This document shows positions 13,793 to 19,222 of a stretch of DNA of 19,222 nucleotides, piece after piece. How positions within the stretch are numbered: the first letter of the stretch is position 1; each line of letters begins with the position of its first letter. Position numbers and translations under genes: made by a program. Source of the stretch: Cyanothece sp. UBA12306 (GTDB taxonomy: Bacteria > Cyanobacteriota > Cyanobacteriia > Cyanobacteriales > Microcystaceae). Under the pieces are notes generated by a model, which made no database searches, was not told the DNA's origin, and was given only the letters and a program-made list of their open reading frames with translations. The stretch is from positions 8,366-27,587 of the forward strand of contig DLXW01000093.1 of assembly GCA_003448685.1 (NCBI GenBank). Direction: 5' to 3'.

Positions 13793-14686
13793 ATGGCTAG
13801 TTATCAATTACAACAAATTGCTTTTCTTGGACTGGGACTAATGGGTTCAGCCATGAGTGCTAATTTAGTCCGTCAAGGTTTTCTGGTCAAAGGGTGGAAT
13901 CGTAGCCCTGATCGTCCGACAATTCAAGTAGCTAAAGATGCTGGAGTAACTATCTTTGACTCTCTTGGAAAAGCAGTAGAGGGGGCGGATTTTATTTTTA
14001 CTTGTCTGGGAGATGTTCCTGATGTTGAAGCAGTGATTTTAGGTGAGGAAGGAGTAATTAATCATGCTAAATCTGGGGCATTAGTGGTAGATTTTAGTAC
14101 CATTGGCAGTGAGGCAGCAAGGAATATAGGAACTCAATTAAAAGAGTATCAATTACGGTTCCTCGATGCTCCCATTTCGGGAGGAGATATTGGGGCAAAA
14201 CAGGGAACTTTAACTATTATGGTTGGGGGTGAAATTGAAGATTTCCAAGAGTGTTTACCCTATTTTGAGGCCATGGGTAAAACCATTCGTCACTGTGGAC
14301 CAATAGGAAGTGGTCAAGCTGTTAAAATGTGTAATCAAGCCCTTTGTTCAGTTCACATGGTAGCCTTGTGCGAAGCAATAAAAATGGCACAAAAACAAGG
14401 AATTGATCCTAATTTAATGATAGAAGTTTGTAGTACAGGAGCGGCAGGTTCTTGGGCTTTAGAAAATTTAGGACCGAAGATTATTGGGGGAGATTATAAC
14501 CCAGGTTTTGCTATTAAACACATCTTAAAAGATTTACGTTTGGTTCAAGAAACTATGGAAAACTCAAAAGAAAATTTACCTGGAGTTGAATTAGCTACTG
14601 AGTTGTTTAAATTGGTATCCCAAATGGATAATGAAGCCGGAAAAGAACAAGGAACTCAAGCAATGATTCGGCAATATAAATCTTAA
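13793..14686 (+). CDS. NAD(P)-dependent beta-hydroxyacid dehydrogenase (3-hydroxyisobutyrate dehydrogenase/glyoxylate reductase family)
   Basis: The 297-residue protein has an N-terminal Rossmann domain with GLGLMGSAM (13-21), where NRS at 36-38 favours NADP(H) over NAD(H). The substrate motif DAPISGGDIGAKQGTL is at about 125-140, and the catalytic lysine Lys178 lies in GSGQAVKMCNQ. The family covers 3-hydroxyisobutyrate, tartronate semialdehyde, glyoxylate and succinic semialdehyde reductases; the residues seen fit the glyoxylate/succinic semialdehyde group, but the substrate is not certain. It begins 17 bp after the branching-enzyme stop, without a clear Shine-Dalgarno, and is probably co-transcribed with it. 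Confidence 0.85.
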   Translation: MASYQLQQIAFLGLGLMGSAMSANLVRQGFLVKGWNRSPDRPTIQVAKDAGVTIFDSLGKAVEGADFIFTCLGDVPDVEAVILGEEGVINHAKSGALVVDFSTIGSEAARNIGTQLKEYQLRFLDAPISGGDIGAKQGTLTIMVGGEIEDFQECLPYFEAMGKTIRHCGPIGSGQAVKMCNQALCSVHMVALCEAIKMAQKQGIDPNLMIEVCSTGAAGSWALENLGPKIIGGDYNPGFAIKHILKDLRLVQETMENSKENLPGVELATELFKLVSQMDNEAGKEQGTQAMIRQYKS

Positions 14687-14820
14687 GAATTTAATCCTAT
14701 TGCTTAGCACGAATTAATAATCTCTTCACTGAAATCTTAAATTAAAATATCAATTAATCATTAATAATAGCTCAATATAGTAAGATTGAGGCGTATTCTT
14801 TGAGAAAAGATTTTGTGATT

Positions 14821-17178
14821 ATGGTATCAAACAATATAAGTTCTGATAAATCAAGAGAAATATGTAGTAGAATTGGCTTTTTGGTATTGGGGATATTTTG
14901 TTTATTTTTATTAGTAATATTTTATCAATTTTTAGGAAGTAAAGATTCATCTGTAATCATGTTAAGACAGTGCATTGCACTATTGCGCGTCCCAATTATT
15001 TCAGCATTATTATTTTTTTTATTGCCTATTTTAGGAATCATTCCAGGAGTTTCTAACCTTTTAAAAAATTTATTTGTTATTGAGGGATTGCGGCAATTAA
15101 TAGCATTGATGGTTTTAACCACATCAACAGCCATTATTATTGTATCTTCTTTCGAGTTTGTTTTATCTAACTCACCATCTCGTTTTCAGATTCCAGGTAT
15201 TTCAACTGAATCTTTATCTCAAGCCAATATAGTATTGGTAAACTGGGGATTGTCATTATTTAATTGGTTCAGTCAACATATAATTATAAACTTTGAACTC
15301 ATTTTTCTTGCTTTTTTGCTTTTTCCTACATTTGCTATTACTATTATTCTCTCAGTAGCAGATAATGATAATTCTTGGAAAACAATATTGGCAGCCTTTG
15401 TCGGATTTGTTTTAAGCATTTTATTGGTAGCATTGAATGCAGTCTTATCGATATTTAATATCCCAGTTGGTTGTATAAGTAACTTTTTTAAACAGATAAA
15501 ACAATTAATATTAGGGAATAATTCTGGTTTCTTAGGATTAATTATTGATTCTAAGTTGTTACTATTAATTATTTGTTTTATTGGAGTTTATATAATACTC
15601 TTTATATTTTTTAATCCCTATAAATTGCCAAAAAAACAAAAAGCTTCAAGTAGTTTAACTCAGCTGGATGAAGCTCCAGCACTGCTTTATATTTTATTAT
15701 TAAATGGGCTCTTAACAGGTATTTTTAGTCTAGTTACTTTCTTTGCAGATTATTGGCATATTCCTATCGTATTAGCAGTGATCGGATTTTCAGGCTCTAT
15801 GTATTTACTGCTCTCTACAGATTACTATTTTGAATTAAAGAAATTTTCTCAAACTGCTATTGACGGGAATAAAAAAGATGATTTGAAAAAGATAATTGAG
15901 GCACGTCTTCAATCACAAGATAAAATGCAAAACGGACGGACTTTAGTCGTTATAGCAACCAGTGGTGGCGGGATTCAAGCCTCTGGTTGGACAGCCCAAG
16001 TTTTGTGTGGTTTACAAGAAGAACTAGGTCCTTCATTTACACAATCGATTAGTTTGATTAGTTCCGTATCTGGGGGGTCTGTGGGAACTATGTTCTTTCT
16101 CGATCAATTTAATGAGACAAATGGTTGTCCTGATCAAGAAAAAATCGAAAATACTCAAAATAATGGTGGGGATATTATTTACAATGCTACTGCCAATTGG
16201 CTAAATTCTGTTGCATGGGGAATTGCTTATCCTGATTTATGGAAAGTATTTTGGGGAAATCCCATAGAAGTTTTGAAAAATCGCTTTGATAATCATCCAA
16301 AATACAGTGATCGTGGGTATTCTTTAGAATGGGATTGGAAAAGATATCTAAACACGCCAGAAGCGACATTAGGGAATTGGCGAACAAAAGTTCTCGATGG
16401 ACAAATTCCCATACCAATTTTTAATGCTACTTTAGTCGAAGATGGTCGTCGTTTTTTGATTTCTCCAATAAAATTGAATGATAAAACTCTTGGGAATTTA
16501 ACAGCAGAGCCACCATCGATTCTTGATGATCCAAAGGCCTTAGACTTCCATACCCTATACAATGGATATGACTTAGAGATTACTACCGCCGCTAGACTAT
16601 CTGCAAGCTTTCCCTATGTTTCCCCGATCGCCAGAAATGAAAGCAAAACAAGTCTTACTCATAACTATCATGTTGCAGATGGCGGTTTTTTTGATAATGC
16701 TGGTTTATTTACTGCCATTGAGTGGTTAGATAACCATCTAGAATCCTTAAGTAAAAATGTTAATGTTAAACGAGTTTTATTAATTCAAATTGATGCAATT
16801 CCAGCAGAGAAATTAAAGTCAAAAGAAAAAGGAAGCCCCGGCTGGTTTGCACAAATAATTGGGCCATTGCTAACCCTTAATAGTATCCGCAATTCAACTC
16901 AACTTGCTAGAAATGCTCGAGAACTTAAGTTATTTCGTGAGCAACGTCTATTTCAGACTAATAGCATAAACGGAGTTGAGGTAAAAACTTTTTATATTGG
17001 CTTTCCTGATAATAATAAATACGATCCTCCCCTATCTTGGAAGTTAACAAAGAAGCAAATTAATGATTTAAAAGACGCTTGGGGTGATGTAAAAAAAGAA
17101 ACTAGTGTTCGGGAACTTAAAACTCTATGGACGGAGACATGGAAGATACCCAAAGACTATAATAACACCCAATCTTGA
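14821..17178 (+). CDS. Multi-TM protein fused to a patatin-like phospholipase domain
   Basis: The 785-residue product has about eight hydrophobic segments in its first 340 residues (for example FLVLGIFCLFLLVIF, LIALMVLTTSTAIIIV, LLLLIICFIGVYIILFIFF). A cytosolic patatin-like lipase follows, from about 375 to the end. The oxyanion loop is TSGGGIQASG, the nucleophile elbow is SVSGGS with Ser417 the likely nucleophile (Ser replaces the first Gly of GxSxG), and the dyad Asp620 lies in DGGFFDNAG. It probably hydrolyses membrane lipid acyl esters at the membrane; the substrate is unknown. The frame is open from a TTG at 14800; I prefer the ATG at 14821. It has its own upstream gap of about 130 bp and no co-directional partner downstream. 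It is more AT-rich, by eye, than the preceding genes. Confidence 0.75.
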   Translation: MVSNNISSDKSREICSRIGFLVLGIFCLFLLVIFYQFLGSKDSSVIMLRQCIALLRVPIISALLFFLLPILGIIPGVSNLLKNLFVIEGLRQLIALMVLTTSTAIIIVSSFEFVLSNSPSRFQIPGISTESLSQANIVLVNWGLSLFNWFSQHIIINFELIFLAFLLFPTFAITIILSVADNDNSWKTILAAFVGFVLSILLVALNAVLSIFNIPVGCISNFFKQIKQLILGNNSGFLGLIIDSKLLLLIICFIGVYIILFIFFNPYKLPKKQKASSSLTQLDEAPALLYILLLNGLLTGIFSLVTFFADYWHIPIVLAVIGFSGSMYLLLSTDYYFELKKFSQTAIDGNKKDDLKKIIEARLQSQDKMQNGRTLVVIATSGGGIQASGWTAQVLCGLQEELGPSFTQSISLISSVSGGSVGTMFFLDQFNETNGCPDQEKIENTQNNGGDIIYNATANWLNSVAWGIAYPDLWKVFWGNPIEVLKNRFDNHPKYSDRGYSLEWDWKRYLNTPEATLGNWRTKVLDGQIPIPIFNATLVEDGRRFLISPIKLNDKTLGNLTAEPPSILDDPKALDFHTLYNGYDLEITTAARLSASFPYVSPIARNESKTSLTHNYHVADGGFFDNAGLFTAIEWLDNHLESLSKNVNVKRVLLIQIDAIPAEKLKSKEKGSPGWFAQIIGPLLTLNSIRNSTQLARNARELKLFREQRLFQTNSINGVEVKTFYIGFPDNNKYDPPLSWKLTKKQINDLKDAWGDVKKETSVRELKTLWTETWKIPKDYNNTQS

Positions 17179-17273
17179 TAGGCAACAAAACACTTACCGA
17201 TCGTCATAATGTTCGGCGGATTTTTTCTAATTTTTTGCAGTTTGAGAGTGAATCTCAACTTTCCATTACAGAA

Positions 17274-17624
17274 CTAAGCATCAACCCAAATACTACCGTC
17301 TTCTACTTTAATCGGAAACACGGGGAGGGGTTTTTCTGGAGAAAGTTTTCCCATCATTTTTCCGACAACTGGAGGAAAGGGAGTCCATTCTTTAACGCTT
17401 CCTGTCTTGAGATCAAAGGCACTGCGGTGCATGGGGCAGACAATTGCCCCATCTTCGGTAATTTTCCCCCTAGTCATTTTAATATTCATGTGGGGACAGC
17501 GACGGGCTACGGCGTATAATTGCCCTTCGTGGTTTAATAATAGGATGTTGCGATCGCCTACTTTGACTACTTCCCGCTTTCCGGTAGGAAGTTTTTCGGT
17601 GGCAAGAACTTTTGTCCAACTCAT
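17274..17624 (-). CDS. Small Rieske-type [2Fe-2S] ferredoxin
   Basis: The 116-residue soluble protein is a single Rieske domain of the NirD/dioxygenase-ferredoxin type. The cluster ligands are Cys43 and His45 (CPH) and Cys63 and His66 (CPMH), in the standard C-x-H and C-x-x-H arrangement. No TM helix or signal peptide is present, so it is not the cytochrome b6f subunit. It would pass electrons to an oxygenase or reductase that is not encoded nearby. AGGA about 9 nt upstream supports the ATG. It contains a HIP1 site (17550-17557). It converges with the patatin-like gene across 95 bp, where only weak hairpins were seen. Confidence 0.88.
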   Translation of the reverse strand: MSWTKVLATEKLPTGKREVVKVGDRNILLLNHEGQLYAVARRCPHMNIKMTRGKITEDGAIVCPMHRSAFDLKTGSVKEWTPFPPVVGKMMGKLSPEKPLPVFPIKVEDGSIWVDA

Positions 17625-17770
17625 AGCTAAATTCCTAGGTTTAATCTTTTGATTGATACTTTCTTTGGTATTCTTAAATCTAACATTAATTTACTCCCAT
17701 TAAAATATTAATTTGTTTTTTCTTAATTCTTGACTATAGTTTCGTTATTTCTCAATCAAGATAATATACA

Positions 17771-19210
17771 TTATCCATAGCGAACCATGGCTTTTTTGAC
17801 AAATTCTTGTACCAATACAGTTCTTTGATTTTTTTGAAAAACTTGCTTGATTTTTTCGGTTAATTTAGTTAAATCTATGGCATTTTTGCCTTGATTATCA
17901 AGATCTTGTTCTTGTAAATATTCAATAAAACTTAATCCTGCTAACCTAGTTAAATACGCTGCACTAATACCTTGAACTGTGCCACCAGCTATATAAGTAA
18001 CTGCATTGCTTTTAAGTAAACTAACAATGGTATTAGTCGACAATTCTACCAACCCTAATTGAACCATTAATTTACCCATTGTACCAGCAATATTTTGTCC
18101 TTGTTCAAAGGTGAATTTCTGTTGATAAATACCGCTTAAATCTACTACCATCTGAGTAGTAATAGCAAAGGTGGCTAACAAATCTAAGGAAGCAACAGGA
18201 TTAGCAAAAGCAGTAGATGCGGCAACCCATTGATACTGTTCAATAATAGGAATAGCGCGATCTCGTCTCACTTGATTCAACCGATCTTTAACTTGTTGTT
18301 GTAGATCATTGACTTCTCGCCAAATACTTGAACATACTAAAGATGTCTTTTCTTGAGCTAAAATTGTTGTGAGATGATTGATTAAATCCGTGATGTTGGG
18401 AGGTTGGATTTGCTCCCATTCTTTAACTGTTCCATCTTCTTGATGCTGGCGGACTTTTATTTTGTAAGAACCTGAATTAATAGTAATAAGATCACCAGAA
18501 TTAGTTTGAGTTCCTAATCGCTGTTGTATTTGGTTGAAAATCAGAGCTTTGTCTTCAGGCTTATATTGATCTTGTTTATTAAAAATCAAGATATATCTTT
18601 GATGATTTTGCTGGCATTTTTGCAAAAATTTCCATTGAGAATTAGTTAAATCTCCAGTAATTAAAAATAAAATTAAATCTGCGTCAATTACAGTAGTTTC
18701 TGTTGTTTTAAATAATGCTTCTGTCTCGATCAAAGAAATATTTTTAGATGGATTTTTAATTTCTAAAATTTCCTTTAAAGTAGTTTTTCCAACATTTTTA
18801 CCACCTGTAATAGCTATTTTAAGCTCTTGACGGTCAAAACTAGCTGATAATTGGTTTAATTGAGCTTCAAATCTAGATAGATCAAAATTGGGAGCTTCTT
18901 TCGCTAAAAGATCAATAATTGTCTCGGTTTTAGCAATGGATTTTTTAACCGTTTCTAAACTTAAATTTACAATTTTTGGTGAATTATCAAGGGATTGAAC
19001 CCGATTTTTCCACCACCAAAAACCGGAACCAACAGCGATCGCGCCCATTATCCCCCATTCTCCTATAGCCACAAGTTCTTGATGTAAATATTCCCCAAGC
19101 CATAGAACAAATGAAATACCGAGCCCAGCTACAAGAATTGGTTTTTTTCCTGTAATCCCCACTGCTTGCCCCTCAAACAATCCCTCTTTATGATTGTACC
19201 TTGTTGACAT
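17771..19210 (-). CDS. Membrane GTPase-like protein with DUF697 domain
   Basis: The 479-residue product begins with two hydrophobic segments (about 24-40 and 52-67). A GTPase-like domain follows with P-loop GGKNVGKT (136-143) and the guanine-specificity motif NKQD (211-214). The G3 DxxG motif is not recognisable, so hydrolysis may be weak or atypical. The C-terminal part (about 335-450) is helical and hydrophobic like DUF697/YcjF proteins, for example NPVASLDLLATFAITTQMV. The 5' end is doubtful. For the ATG at 19210 the GGAGG is directly adjacent with no spacer, whereas GAGGGG is well placed for a GTG at 19162, giving 463 residues. The extreme 5' end resembles an IS end. HIP1 at 19035-19042. 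Confidence 0.7.
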   Translation of the reverse strand: MSTRYNHKEGLFEGQAVGITGKKPILVAGLGISFVLWLGEYLHQELVAIGEWGIMGAIAVGSGFWWWKNRVQSLDNSPKIVNLSLETVKKSIAKTETIIDLLAKEAPNFDLSRFEAQLNQLSASFDRQELKIAITGGKNVGKTTLKEILEIKNPSKNISLIETEALFKTTETTVIDADLILFLITGDLTNSQWKFLQKCQQNHQRYILIFNKQDQYKPEDKALIFNQIQQRLGTQTNSGDLITINSGSYKIKVRQHQEDGTVKEWEQIQPPNITDLINHLTTILAQEKTSLVCSSIWREVNDLQQQVKDRLNQVRRDRAIPIIEQYQWVAASTAFANPVASLDLLATFAITTQMVVDLSGIYQQKFTFEQGQNIAGTMGKLMVQLGLVELSTNTIVSLLKSNAVTYIAGGTVQGISAAYLTRLAGLSFIEYLQEQDLDNQGKNAIDLTKLTEKIKQVFQKNQRTVLVQEFVKKAMVRYG

Positions 19211-19222
19211 CCTCCCCGCCGT
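19206..19222. mobile_element. Possible end of an IS200/IS605-type element at the window edge
   Basis: GACATCCTCCCCGCC followed by GT is cut off by the window end. It resembles the first arm of the terminal hairpin of cyanobacterial IS200/IS605 (tnpB) elements, where CCCCGCC is followed within a few bases by GGCGGGG. Only one arm is visible, so the assignment rests on remembered pattern and not on a complete structure. Confidence 0.3.

Noticed and set aside
14821..17178. A patatin-effector immune (CBASS-like) system
   Set aside because: No cyclic-nucleotide synthase, HORMA/TRIP13 or ubiquitin-like partner gene lies next to the patatin-domain gene, and the polytopic N-terminus is unlike the known effectors.
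17242..17258. TTGAGA/TCTCAA hairpin between the convergent patatin-like and Rieske genes
   Set aside because: Only 6 bp, with no T-run on the correct side for either gene; too weak to call a terminator.
17760..17775. GATAAT-ATAC-ATTATC hairpin at the stop of the GTPase-like gene
   Set aside because: The stem is six AT-rich base pairs without a T-run; expected by chance in DNA of this composition.
1..19222. CRISPR array or complete insertion sequence in the window
   Set aside because: No regularly spaced long repeats and no transposase-like ORF were found on either strand; the only mobile-element hint is the right edge.

Overview
The window comes from a cyanobacterium, probably a unicellular Chroococcales-type lineage with an AT-rich genome. 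The evidence is eight copies of the HIP1 octamer GCGATCGC, a SasA circadian-clock kinase with its KaiB-like N-terminal domain, a ComFB/CdgR-type protein, a SigG-type ECF sigma factor, a GH57 branching enzyme and ACTTCTG heptamer tandem repeats. I see no rRNA, tRNA, CRISPR array or complete mobile element. At the extreme right edge there is a sequence that looks like the end of an IS200/IS605-type element.

Layout, left to right. (1) 1-2282 (+): a structured leader, a ComFB/CdgR-family second-messenger receptor, the ECF sigma factor SigG and a membrane-anchored anti-sigma protein. This looks like one signalling and stress block, with two hairpins between sigma and anti-sigma. (2) 2288-3656: a gamma-glutamylcyclotransferase-like protein (-) diverging from a stand-alone periplasmic family-3 solute-binding protein (+). 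(3) 3665-7528 (-): an orphan ParA ATPase downstream of a complete glycine betaine/proline (ProU-type) ABC transporter in the order proV-proX-proW. A phased pair of GTATAC palindromes beside a possible -10 box precedes proV. (4) 7607-7847: an intergenic region with three forward-strand hairpins, the last a canonical intrinsic terminator, which suggests an unannotated small RNA. (5) 7848-9497 (-): a mechanosensitive-channel-like protein made of repeated conserved TM helices, which fits the osmotic theme of its neighbour. (6) 9702-11837 (-): SasA followed by a cyanobacterial protein of unknown function whose last residues are encoded by heptamer repeats. (7) 12117-14686 (+): a GH57 1,4-alpha-glucan branching enzyme and a beta-hydroxyacid dehydrogenase, divergent from sasA. 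(8) 14821-17178 (+): an unusual fusion of about eight TM helices to a patatin-like lipase. (9) 17274-19210 (-): a small Rieske ferredoxin and a membrane GTPase-like/DUF697 protein.

Most of the window is ordinary chromosomal housekeeping, signalling and osmoprotection. The less ordinary items are the candidate small RNA at about 7741-7843, the TM-patatin fusion, the phased proV operator, the repeat-encoded protein tail beside sasA, and the comFB-sigG-anti-sigma linkage. I found no clear defence system or other complete new multi-gene system.
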